A stretch of DNA of 64,000 bases from Euglena gracilis (Eukaryota > Euglenida > Euglenophyceae > Euglenales), in NCBI GenBank assembly GCA_039621445.1, contig CP154954.1:18134589-18198588 (forward strand), read 5' to 3'. A program made the translations under genes and the position numbers. Positions 45,281 to 58,300 of the stretch are shown here, piece after piece (the first letter of the stretch is position 1; every line of letters begins with the position of its first letter). Below the pieces are notes generated by a model. That model made no database searches. It had not been told where the DNA came from and worked only from the letters and a program-made list of their open reading frames with translations.

Positions 45281-48200
45281 CCCTGCAGTGGGACGCTCAC
45301 GTGTGACCTTTGCAGCAATGGGGTTGTGTCGGGTTTCCCACAAAGTCACCCGGCGCAAAGTGCCAGGAAGAAATTTTCCTGGGATTTTTCTCCCTTGAAT
45401 TTCAGCCATTCCCAAAAGCAACATTAATTCCCCAACAGGATGGGAAAGACAATGTATTCATCAATCAGTACACATTGTGTGCGTACACATTGTGGATGTG
45501 TCCACATTGTGTGTGCATCGATGTGCATGAAAAAATTAGGGGAGGGGGGTTGCAGAAAATGCTCTTCTCCCAAGAGTGGGCCTCCCACAACAAATGAACA
45601 AAAGCTTCCCGTTCCAATTCGTTTCGCAGGACGTTCACCAGCGCCACAGAAACGTCTGATGGCATAATAAAATAATAATAATAATTTTCTTCAATTAATT
45701 TCTTGTGGCTGAAACAGAAGCATTAAAAAGGGTGAACACATTACAAAGCATCGTTAAATGGGGAAAAAAAGCAAAAGCAAGAAACAAAGAGCCCTACGCA
45801 CAAATCCCACTGAAAAGCTGTTGATGCAGTCACCGATGAACTTGTCGATGGTGCCGTTGTGCTGCACAATGTTGGAGCTGGGCTTCTCTTCTGAGTAGCG
45901 TTGTGCAGACCACTACCTGAAGGACGTGGGGGAGCTGTTTGGGACTGGCAAAAGTTTGGCTGGACACCTCCCAGAGGCGAGCAAAAAAAATCCAGCAAAT
46001 GCGCAGCACCCATATCCAGCTGGGGGGACATTGACCCAACAGCTGCGGCCAAAATTTGAACGAAAACATGAAGACACCGTTCTCAAAATCAGGATCTTGA
46101 ACCGCTTTGGCCATTTCCCCCAATTGTGCCAAGTGCTTCGCACCTTGGCACTGAGGTGCGGCACAGCACCACCCAGCCCAAACACTATCCCCCCCAGAGA
46201 TACACTTCCTGAAGAAAAGTAAACCACACCGGAAACTCTCGGGGCGCATAACCCCCCATGACTACACCAACCGAATCTCCCCTGGCTGGTCCAACCGGTT
46301 GAAAGACACCCGACCAAGGTTTGGGCGGCCAAAACGCTGATGGGGACCGAGCGGCCCAGGGGGCTGCACATCGCCTCGAAGTACTCCGTGCACACTGCCA
46401 CCAGCACGGCCGGGAATTCGGCCTCGCAGATGGCGGAGAAGCCCTCGATGTCCGCAAACATGACGGTCAGGGTCCTGGGGGCAGGCGTCGTCAGATTGGT
46501 TCAATGAAACACTCATTGCTCATTGAAGCATTGCTAGAGCATGACCAAAAACACCCAGACTCCCATAATACCAATGCAACCTTCAGCGCCGGTCTTGCAC
46601 TTGAGAGGTGTGAGAGGTGGCTGGCGTGGGCCAGTTGCAGAATTGCGAATGGTGTGTTGAATAAGGGACTTCCTAAACGACCAGCCCCCTTGTATAACCA
46701 CTGCCCCCCCTCCCCCGGGGAGGCCAGTAGATAGCTGCAGCCATTAAAACACTTTCAACGCCATGGACCGTTGTACACCGCCTGTTTGGGATACATTTCG
46801 TCGTTCGCCATTTTGCCAGCAATCAAAGCCAGCCTCCAAGCCTCTTGGATGATGAGTCACTGTTCAAACAGGACGGTGCAGAACAACCCAATGACAACGT
46901 CCAGCCGAGAGGGTGGAAAGTTTGGGTTGGCTGGAAAAAAGCCAATGGCTGAACCGCTGTGGGAAGGGGTTCAGCCATTAATTATTTTCCAGCCAACCCT
47001 AAAATTCTCCGGCCGTTGCATACTCCCCCCTGCTGCATTACAGCACCTTTTAGGAAATAGGAAGTGGTTGTTTTTCAATGAATTGCGCTTTGCCAGTTAG
47101 CTGGAAAATGTTTTTCATATGTGAGTGACACTGAGATTTATGGCTTTCAAGATTTTATTAAAACCTTTTGGGACATGTCGCTCACTTAAGTTGGAGGGGA
47201 TTCCACCCTCGAGGTTCCAGCCAACCAGCAGTTTTTCCCCCCCAGCCCCGTCCCGTCCCCCCCCCCCCATGCATGAGGCTAAATTTTGTTCAACAGCCCT
47301 ATGGGCCACTGCAAGGCTATGTAGTTTTTTTAAAAAAAAATCCTTTTCCATTTTGGGTGCCAAAAAAGGCCGAAAATTGTGCGAATTGCCCAGCTCATTT
47401 TTGGTTGAAAAACCAATTTGCATTATCTGTTTTGATTTTTGGGCCTTTTTGCAGTTGCATGTCGTTGAATTAGCTGCCAAAAAAACACAGCTATGTTGCA
47501 TTTTGGCCGCGCATGCCAAAATTCTGCAAAACCTACTGAAAAAAGAATGTGTATATGAATTATTTCGACAGGAGAACTCGATGGGTAGAATTTTCCACTT
47601 GACTAGAGTGGCTCCCAGAAGAGCGATAGCCTCGCGAGGGTGAGACCGCTTTCTGTGGGTGGTGGGGGGGCTCCCCAATGCAGCAATCCTGTGATTCAGC
47701 TCCGGGCTGCCCAGCACCTTCACCACCGCCTGGGGAACGAACTTCCCGAACGCCCGCAGCCCGCGCTCCATCTGGACGAAGGAGGCCTGGAAGCGGTGCA
47801 GCTCCTGGAACAGGGTGGGCTTCGTGGCGGTGGTCGCGAACTGCAACTGCGCGATGCGGTCCATTGGCGGCAGAGCCCCCGCCCAATCCAACTGAATGAA
47901 ACTGACTTTGAGGAACCCCCTTTTGGGGGCCCCATACGGGCCCGAAAACGGTCCGGAGGGGCCGGGGGTATGTGGGGTGTATACAGTGTACACAGGGGGT
48001 CCCCCATGGTTGGTTTGGGTCCCCGGGTGGGTCCGTGCAGTTCCCCATCGGTTTCGGGCATTTTTGGAAAAATCGATTTTTTGACCCCTGTAAGGCGGTC
48101 ACAGGCTGCACGGCGCTGAAAACGCAGTCCTCAAATTTGGGGTCCAACCCCCAGTTACACCCACCTACGTGTGCAGTCGCGACCCGGGACCCATGCCATC

Positions 48201-51200
48201 CAACGGAGGGACCCCCCTGTGGAGAGTTTCACTTCAGATCAGGTCGACCGACTGTCATATCCCGGGAAAAATTCTTTATTATTATTTGTACCTTTAGTAG
48301 TGATACTACCACTGCTGCTGCTGCTGCTGCTGCTACTAATTTACTAAATTAGAAAAACACAAAAAAAACGGTCATGTTGTTTCCTCCCCTTGCGCAGGGT
48401 ATGGATGAGACCCTGCGCCCCCTTGCCAGGGTGTACAGCCGTGCCGCCAGCCAGAGGCCCACGCTGAGGGGCAGCACCACTGCGAGGGCGCTCACCACCC
48501 CCAGGATGGCGAACCCCGGCGGAGGGCTGCCGATGGTGACCAATTCAGAATAAACACCCTGCATCCCAGTCGATGGCATTCCCCCCCCCCCGTTTTTTTA
48601 AGGTGGTGGTGGGGGGGGTGCCTGCCTGGGCAGGCACTCCAAGGCACTCCTGATCCGACTCCCCCCTTGGGGGGGGGGCACACGGCCAAAAGTGCCCTAG
48701 CACAGACCCCGGCGCCTTCGCAAAAGAGGTGTTTGGACCTGGCAAACCTGTCTGGGGACGTGGTGGCCACCCCGGAGACATGACCCGGGAAGGGGGGGGG
48801 TGGACCTCAGACCTCACTGAGCGGGACTTCATAAGCACAACTGGAATAAATATACTGGAAAAAATGTGCAAAAATCCTTTTCGGAAAATGACTGCGTTGA
48901 CCACAAAAAGAAAAAAAAACACTCAAAAACACCCTTTTTGACAATTATTGGCCATCTTTTTTCAAAAAAAATGGTCACATATGCAGTGCTCTGCACCAAA
49001 AACAATTCCATGTATCCCCACCAAAAATGGATTGGAAGCAAAACCCTGTGGGAGTGCTGCTGTGGATGAGCTGGGCCAAAATTGGGGGTGGCGCCACCTG
49101 CCCCCCCCCCCCCCCGACAGGCTGAACGAGGAGGCCTGGTGCGGGGGCGGATTTCCCCACCTGGGAGGTGGGGTTCTGACTCCCCCCGCCCACCACACCA
49201 CAGACAGTGCAAGGAGGAATCCTTCGACACTGAAGGCATCCGAGGAAAATTTTGACCTCTGCGCCACAGAAACATGGGGAAGGGGGGGTTGGTGGGACCC
49301 TGCCCCGCCATCCATAGGGTTTTGGGGGGTTCCTGGCGAACCCTGCCCACCGGGGCCGCAAAACAAAGGATGCACAGCCAGCATCAAAACAAGCAAAACC
49401 CCACCAGTGCCTCGAAAATTCAAACAACCGACCATGGAGACTGAGAAAATCTGCCGGACACCGACACCGACGCATCACTGTCAACCCCCCGGCTGTGACC
49501 CCCTTCTTGTCCGACATGGACTGGTCCACGTGCCCGTTGCTGGCGTCGATGCTGCCCATCACCGACGCCCGGTTCTTCAGCATAAGGACTGTGCACTGCA
49601 GGCTGTGGCCGGGCTGGGGATGAGTGGCTCCCAGCCAGGGTTCAAAGTAAGAACAAGGTGGGGGTCGACCCTTGCCCCTGCCTCGACATCTTCCGCTCCA
49701 AAGCGAAATAAAAACTTTTTTCCTTTCCTGGAGGTAAAAAGAAAATTAAAAATGGATTAATAATTAAAAAGTAAAAAATAAAAACTTTTTGGAGGAAAAA
49801 TTTCAACTCACACAGGTGTCATTTTCTCCTTATCCCACCTCTCGCCTTAATCCCTTTCCGACCCCATCGCCTGCCCGAACACCAGTACTGTAGCCCGTTG
49901 CCACCCAATACTGCTGGCCAGAAAGCACCGCTTCATTTGTCGACTCAGGGATGGCTGTCCAGGACTGAGGGCACAGGAAGGCGCAACAATAATTCAAAAC
50001 GAGAAACCAGTAGCCGAAAAAAATATTTTTGTGCACCAGAGATTTGGCTGCTATGCCAGCAGGTGTCAAATTGTTGCTGGCAAATGTATGCAGTTGCATT
50101 TTTTTTTTATTGCATGGCAGCTGATAGAACTCTGAAAGGTATTTTGAAAAATGGAAGCTTCTTCCTCTGGCCGGTATTTGCTGTACAACTGCTGGCAAGC
50201 CTCGGCAATCAGGGCATCATCGCTCTGCAGGCATGTCCACAGGCTGTACGCGCTGACGTTGATGGGGTTCAGCAGGGGGTTGATATACCGAGGGTCCACG
50301 TCGCTGTGGCTGAAATACTTCCCGTGAGAGGACACGGCAACGGTGGCTCTCCAAAATATTTCAAGAGTTTCCCAGCTTGCTGCCAGTTTGCTCAGATGCT
50401 GCAAGCTCCATTTGATTTTCAACTGATGTGCTTCTCCACAGCGTTCGATCCACCAAAAGAATAATTTCATTCATTTTTGTGGCAAACAATTCACTCGAAG
50501 TGGCCACGCTCCCAGCAGAGCCCATATTTTCGCTTTATCCATTAGCAAAGATGATTTCATTCCAAGCATGAACTGCAAGAACCATCAACAGACATCTGAC
50601 AGGCTGAATACGCGTGGCGCTTCTGACACCACAAAAAAAATGAAAACCTGCAATCAGGATCACAAAGAAAGGCACAAACCAAAGACTTCCAAACCACCCC
50701 TGGGTGCTATCATGAAGCCATGGGGTTGGCGGAAAAAGAGAACCAGCCGGTCCAATGCAAGACCGCCCCGAAATCTGCCTGTGATACAACAACTCTTGAA
50801 AAGGCGTAGAAAAAGAAGCAAAGCTAGATAGATATAGGGAACAATGCACGGGGAAATGAAAAAAATATGAAATTGGGAGTTGCCTTCTGCTTTGGGTTCC
50901 ACTCAGGTGTTAAAAACAAAAATATTGACAACTCGAGGTAAATGTATATATTATACCTGCATATATATTGTATTATATCATATTATCCTATCCTATCATA
51001 TCATAAATAGAGATGCACATTGTCTCTCTCTGTATATAAAAAAGAATTAAACAACCCATGGTGCTCCCAATGATGCCCTCCTTGTCCCAGCAAATGGGTT
51101 ACAATATGTATTGCAAAAGCTTTTTTATGATTTTTTATCGAGTGGAAAAATTTTGGGCTGAAATTGGTCCTCCAAAAAAGTGTATTTTGAAATAACTCCC

Positions 51201-54200
51201 CCTTCCTCGAGGCAAGCGTTGACAGTTGCTGTGCCTGCCAACGGTGTCAAAAAAAAGAGAGAGAAACCCCCAAAGGGGGTTTTCCCTGCCGACCAAGCCA
51301 ATTTTCATTGAAAATGGTCATTTTCAGGGGGGGGTGCCATAGCACTCCCCACCCCAGAACACCCCCCACCCTGGGGGGGGTCAAAAATGCCTGACCCTTG
51401 CTTGAAACTGGTGGAATTTGAGCAAAATGAGTGCAAAGTTGTATTGGGGAAAGGTTGGACTTTTGATCTGGGAGTTTGATTAAAAAATTTTCCCACCCAA
51501 GTATAAACCCCAAACATTAAACCTTCCTGAGGGGGCCTCCTCCCAAATATGAAAGGCGGGGGGATTTGCTGGATCCTAAATCCACAACAGATTTTTCTTA
51601 CCAGGCTTCTGTCCACCAACCCAGGGGGAGGGTGCCTGTTCATGGGATGCCTGTACATAGCAGACACCCCCCCAGGGGGGCAGGGTCAGTGTTGACCCCA
51701 ATGCATACCAACCAAGCCAAGTTTCCAATGAAAATGGCCATTTTTAGGTCCCGGGGCCTTCAGTGACCGGGGTGTGCTACAGCAAAACCCACCCCAAAAC
51801 CCGACCTGAAATGGCTTTAACCCCCTGCCTGCCCACAGCACCTCCGGGGGGGGGGGGGTGCAACTTTCCTTAACAAGAAGCCCGTTTCTCACCCATTATT
51901 GGCAGTTTTTTTTTGGCCAATTTCGGACCAAATAAAAATAGAAATTTAGAAGATCTCAAAAAAAGAAGAGACAATTTCAATCAAAGACAATTTCCGGAAA
52001 TCTGCACTCTTGTTGAAAAGTATTCTCGTTTGCCGTGTTTCCCATGTATTTTTCAAGGTTTGATGAAATTATTCTCTCAAAAAGTGTTGCAGACTCCTGA
52101 CTCTGCCGTTTTCAGTCATATTTGGCATATTTGGGTCAAAGAATCATTTTTTCGAATTTCTAAAAAAAGAGGGGAATGAGAGTAAACGTTGGCGCTGTGA
52201 AGAACAGTTTCTGGGACCCAAGACACCGCTCAGGTCGTTGTACAACCAACACTCTTTCTGCATTCTGCATTGGCGTTGCATATTTTCCATAAATTTCTCT
52301 TTTCATCATCGTTTCTGTTGATCAAAGAAAGGCAAAAAGAAATACATGTCAATCCAAGATCTTACTTTTATGGTCATGGGCATGAGATTTTAAATTTACA
52401 TGCAGACATTCTTTGCCTTCTTTTCGAACGAACAGATGATGAGAGAGAAACTCATGGGAAATGTGCGGCAGGATGCAGAAAGAGAGTATGGTGAACTGTT
52501 AAAATGGTGCACAGACAGCATGCACACCCACCACAACCAAGATTTCTCCGAGATGTCACTCATGGTCCCTCCGCCTTGCAGGTCACCAGCATTAATTGCA
52601 TGTCTATCCCCAGGTGTGCTAATGTTTATTTGATTTATTTGTTTATTAAATTTGTTCAGTTTCAATTATAAAAAGTTTCTCCTATTTTGGATTTTTAATG
52701 TTGACATCTTTTATATATTTTATGCAATTTTTATTTCCTTTTGTTTATCAACATTTTTTCTTCATTTTTTTCATTTTCATTTATTTTGATTTTGATTTTC
52801 CTTTTTCAAAAAATCTTTCATTCCGTTCAATGTATTCAAGGGTGACAACTTCCCAGGGTGAGGAGGTTTTGTGCATGTATACCACACAGGGGCGAATACA
52901 TGTTCAAATCCGGTTAGGGAGAATAAAAGCACCAGAAAAGAGAAAACAATAAACAAACAATAGCCCATCAAAAAAATGCTAAAAATCAAAATAGTTTTAA
53001 GAATCCTAAAATTCTAAAAGAACAGAGAGAACAGAGTGAATGAAAAGAACAAATGTTTGTCCTTGCGAGAAAGCGACCTCCCTCGAGGCTTTCAGGACGT
53101 GCTTGACCCTGCGGAAACCCGTCCAACTGGCTCCGCAATTCATCGCTGAGGGTTGCTGCCGCTATATTGATTGTTAACAGTATCCACGTCCCGTTCTGGG
53201 CGGGAAACCCGCCTCACGAGGTCGCCTGCAGCAGCCGATGAGGCCACATTGTAACCAAGGGTCGAAAAATACGCACTACACATTCTACTGTGGGGCACAA
53301 CCTCAACAAAAACAACAACCAAAATGTATGCTGATCCGTGTAGCTGCACCGAAAATAATCAATCAACCAGACATTGCAGGAGATCCCCTGGTCTCTGCCG
53401 ACGGACTAACGCCACCTGCCCAGTGAAACGGTTGAATGCCATCGTCGTGAGCCACCCATTTACCCATTTTGGCACTTTGGAGGCCGGCCCCACGCTGTCA
53501 TCGGACCAATAACACTCACAGTGACCATTGAAACTGCTCAACCCCCCAAATGAGACCACAGAATACCCCCCCCCAAACATAAGACCCCCAAAATAAGACC
53601 CCCCAAAAAAGATTCCCCTCCCAACTTTCAGCAGAAATCCTACAAATAAACACCAAAAAGGCAGCACCTTTAATTCACTCCGTCTCAATTATGATGCCCG
53701 CTTGTCTGTCCGGTGCTCAAGCAGATGGGGGGGGGACTTCAGCAGCCAACCTTGCACCTAAGCAAGATTCTGGTCCAATTGCAAAAATTCACAATATTCT
53801 ATTCTGTTGATATTCCAGGATCCCGGTTGTTGCCGCTCATTGCTGGTTACACACCAGCCCAGCCCTCCAGCCCTCCAGTTATGCGCAACCAGAGAAAGGT
53901 CAATTTTAGTGTTTTTTGGCCCTCCACAACCTGGGTTTAACCCCCAAAATGAGAAATGACCCGAAAATACAAAAAACATCAGATCCTTCCACCCTGCATT
54001 TCCTGCGTGGGCAACTGGAACCACCAGGTGATGTCGGTGCAATTTGAAGTCAGTCAAGAAAAGAATGCCCTCTTGTTGGGGATTTATTTGACAAAGAATT
54101 TCAAATTTCCCTCCCCCCCTCCAATAGTGTTACCCCCAGATATCTTTCGAAGTCTCATAGGACCCAAAATACACCCAAAACCCCACTTTGGGGTCATTTA

Positions 54201-55293
54201 TTGTACTTTCTCATGAAACTTGGCATTTTTGGAGGCCAGATGATCCAGAAAAAGGTGTACATGGCCCCCCAAAAATTGGTGCATTGAACCTCCCCCCCCC
54301 CAATGACACCCTGAGCCTTTTTTTGTCTTTCTGGGGGGACATTCTTTTGGACTTTGCTGAAAATTTTGGCAGCCTTCCCTCGGGAGGGTCCAAAATAGGT
54401 CCAAAAGAAATCTTTCACGATGAACAAAATTGTTCCAAAAAATGCCAGCACTGGATGAGGAGGTATGCTGACTTTCACAGAAGAAATTTACTTTTTAGGA
54501 AGTGAATCAAAATCAAAAAAAATCTGCCTCGAATGGTGAGTTCAGAGTGTGGGCATCTGGATGGGGCGTTCCTGTCTGCATTGGGCTGCATAACACGCCA
54601 GGAACTGACGGTGAATTTTGCAGTGGACCATTTCAGATCAGCTTATCAAAAGTGAATTCCAAGTCTTTTCCCTCTTGAAAGATTTCCGGCAAGGGCCTTC
54701 AGGGCACGGCCGGTCGAAATAGGCAGCAGGTGCAGTTTGGTTTGAAAGCAGACGCACGGGCTTGCCTGTGATCTGGTCAACCTGCGAGATGTTGGCTTGG
54801 GGGCCCTCTTCTGTCGCAGTCCATGCCCCACAATTAAAGTTTGTTCAAGCTGGGAAAATGGTGGTGAATTGGGAATCACAGGCCAGAAGTGAAGACAACG
54901 AGGATGAGCAGGCGCATCACACATTTCAAATAAAAAAAACAGTGTGTTGTTATCATCAGAGGATGTGAAACCTTAAATGCAATGCATCCATCCATCCAGC
55001 AAAAAAAGAAAGCAGAAATATTAGAGAGTCCCCAGCTCAGGGTGGACACCTTCTCGTTGCGGGCCATCATCAATGGGGTGCTGTACAGTGTGTGGGTCCC
55101 ATAGGTGTTGTTGAGGTCATAGAAGAGTGCAACCCACGTTACCCAGAAGGTGGGGATGAAGAAACTGGGAGGGCAGGGGCGGCATATGAACATGTCGAAA
55201 AGACTGAAAAGGCCCTCACTCACTCGACGAATGAAATGCAAGTTGCGAGTCGAGCAGCCTAAAGGCCATTGCTACGTAACCCCCCCCAAAAAA

Positions 55294-55328
<35 letters not shown>

Positions 55329-58300
55329 AAAGCCCCCCCCAGCTCGACATTTGGGTGGGATTTCAAAACTCTCAAGAAAGCTTTATAATTGAACGGGGGC
55401 CTCTGCGAACTCTCACTTCCTTCAACTCCACTCAAATACCAATATTACACCAAAGTTCCTCCCAGTTTGCACCTCCCAGTTTTCCCCGAGATCCGCAATC
55501 CTTGCCAAAATCCTTTCATCTTGCAAAAAATGGACACACATGGGGTTTCCAGATTCATTGTGGTTCCCTCAGCAATTGTATTTAACGGATGGATGGATGT
55601 GTGGTTGGATAATTTTGTTGGTGGATTTGTGCTTTGGGGTGAAGGGAGCACAGGACATGCGCTGTGTCTTCCTCCTCAAACGAGTCTAAGCCAGGTGGCG
55701 ACCTGATGTCTTTAAAAGACACTGGATTTTTGCTTTGGCCAAACGGCGGCCAAAAGGCTGGGCTCGAGCAGGGAATGAAAACGGAAAAAAAACACATCTT
55801 TTTTGTTGTGTGGGGATGGGCGATTTTTCAAGGATTCCAGAAATCTTTCTTCCTTGATGTCAACCTGTTTTAACCAAGAAATTCTCGAGCTTTCTGTCCA
55901 TTTTACTGGTTGAATTTGCCAGTGTTTTTTACCTTCAGGACCTGTCCTTGGTGGCATAGGTTCCAAGGGAAATTATTTCATGCCATTTTATCATTTTTCC
56001 CACATAATTTGCCAAAATGTGAGATGAACCTGATATCTTTCTGAATACCCCCCCCCCATGGAAAGCCCCCAGAGGGTTTGATTTTGCCACCAAATATAAA
56101 ATCCCTCCCTCAACACAAAACCACCTTGAGGGTGCCATTCAGGGCAAAACATAATTTTTTTGGGTCGAGAGAAGCCAAATGGTTGTTTCTTTTCTGAAAA
56201 CCAGAAGACTCTGCCAAGCCGCAAAGATGGAGGGCGTTTTGGCACCCCTGGTCCTCGGTGGGATCCAGGAAACACCCGATCAGGGCCACCTGGGAGAAGA
56301 CGGGGTGGCCCTTCATCATGGTGAAGGTCTGGCCAGTGAAGGGGGCCGCTGGCACCCCTGCCCTTGCCACCACCAAAAATCTTGGAAACGATACTTTTGT
56401 CACGTTGGCGGAAACCTGTCCATCAATACTTGGCCGCTCCGAATCTATCCACCATATCCGGAGGGTTCTTTCCCTGCATTTTCCCCACCCCGATCCTTTT
56501 TTTTTTACGCCCAATGTCGACTCCGTGATAAGGAACAAAGAACAGGGCATGCGTGAATGGATAGGAACTCCACACCGACCCAAAGGGACTGATTTCGAAC
56601 TAAAGATGCGTTTGAAGATAAAATGCAAATTGCATACGTTGTGTAAACTTTGCTATTTTTAAAAAAAAATCACAATACATGGAATAAACATCACAATTTC
56701 TGGACACAAAATTCAAAACATACTTAGATGTCATCGGCTGCCCCAGTACCATGGGACGAAAGCAAGGTCTTTCTTAATTGGGAAATTTGGGTACAAATGC
56801 CTCCGAAACACCCCAGGTGCAGCATGTCTTTTTGCAGAATGCCCAACATCTGCTTCATCAAAGGAGTACGTCGAGGGGACGTTTTTGGTCGAGTGAAACC
56901 AAATTCCACACCATAACATACACACACATGCATGTACATATGGTTCCCAATTTGATTTTGAAAAATCGTTGGTGCTCTTGCCCAATTGCAAAAACAGTTT
57001 GAAAAGCTGTCAATTTAAACATTTGTGTGCTCAGGCATCCAAATTAAAATCGTTGAAGCGTTTGGACAATCGTGCAAATGTTTCATTGAAATGTTGCACT
57101 TGTGCAATTGTCCAAATGCATCATTGGAATGAAGCACTTGCACAATTGTGCAAATGCTCCATTCAAACTTGTGCAACGGTGCAAATGTCTAAACAGATTA
57201 AAACCTTTTATTGAAAAAAAGCAAATTGACCTGCCTTTTGGGCCCAAACTTGGGCATTTGAGCCTGTGAGAAACCATTTCTGACACCAATGGGCTCAAAA
57301 AAACGCCCGTGAAAGGCCTAAACCCCAGAAAAAATGAGTTGAAAAATGCTCTTCATCCTGGTTTTCAGAAATGAAATCAGCATGTTGGCTGTGAATATGT
57401 GTATTTGACAAATTTCAAACCTTGGCGTACGTGGAGGGGGTTGGAGAAACACCCTGACATGCTGCCTTCCACCATCGAGTTGTATATATATGCATGTTCC
57501 ACAACATATTGGACGTCGTGGACGCTGCGTCTCCACTCTGCTCTTTTTTCCAAAATCGATAAAGGCTTCAGAAAATAAAGCATTTGCACAATGCAAGAAA
57601 AGAGGTATGTCGCTAAACTCCCACAGAACTGAACTGGTGGCAGTCCTACTGCATTGTTTTCCCCTGCCATTTGTGGGTTGATGCCAGACTTCTGCTTCGG
57701 GGTTTTCAGTAAACTCCCCCAAATAACCCCCCCCCCCCGGGTATTATTTGGTATTATTCTTTCGCCCGAAGTCATGGCCCGAGGGGGGGGGTATTATTTG
57801 GGGGGGGGGCATTTTTTTCCCAAAATTTTCGAAATTTTTCGAAGTCCCATAAAACCCAAAATAGCACCCAAAACCCTCCTTTGGTGTCATTTTTTGCACT
57901 TTCTTGTGAAATTTACCATTTTTTGGAGGTCAGATGAGCCAGAAAAATTGATTTTTTTTCGTAATTTGTTGTCAGAATATTGTGATTTTTACCTACATTT
58001 TCAAGTAAAAATCCGGGCCTTTGGCCCGAAACCGGGGGGGGGGGGTATTATTTCGGCGGCCGAAGTCGGACCCCAAGGGGGGGGGGGTATTATTTGGGGG
58101 GTATTATTGGGGGGGGGTATTATTTGGGGGGGTTTACCCTGGGGGGCTCGACTACGCCAATCCATTTGGGGGGTCTGCTAGCAGGGATAATTATTGAATA
58201 TTGTTCCCCAATGACCGGTGTGAAGCGGCAAAAATTTTTGAAACCCCCAAAACCTGCCAGAAACCTGCCCATTTTGGCTTTTTGGGTTTTTTTTTGGAAC

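Noticed and set aside
47560-48147. 195-codon minus-strand frame overlapping the cyclase
   Set aside because: It is the shifted shadow of exon 10; the frame containing MERGLRAFGKFVPQAVVKVL carries the family signature.
51913-52633. Plus-strand frames with charged helices inside cyclase intron 5
   Set aside because: Some protein character, but no start, splice partner or recognisable motif could be supported; mentioned only in the intron entry.
55150-56294. Conventional GT-AG placement for cyclase intron 3 (cag|gtggcc ... ctcccag|)
   Set aside because: The splice looks attractive but changes the reading frame and leads to a stop; the CTTCT repeat junction keeps the frame and the W-V-x-W-V-A-L-F-Y pattern.
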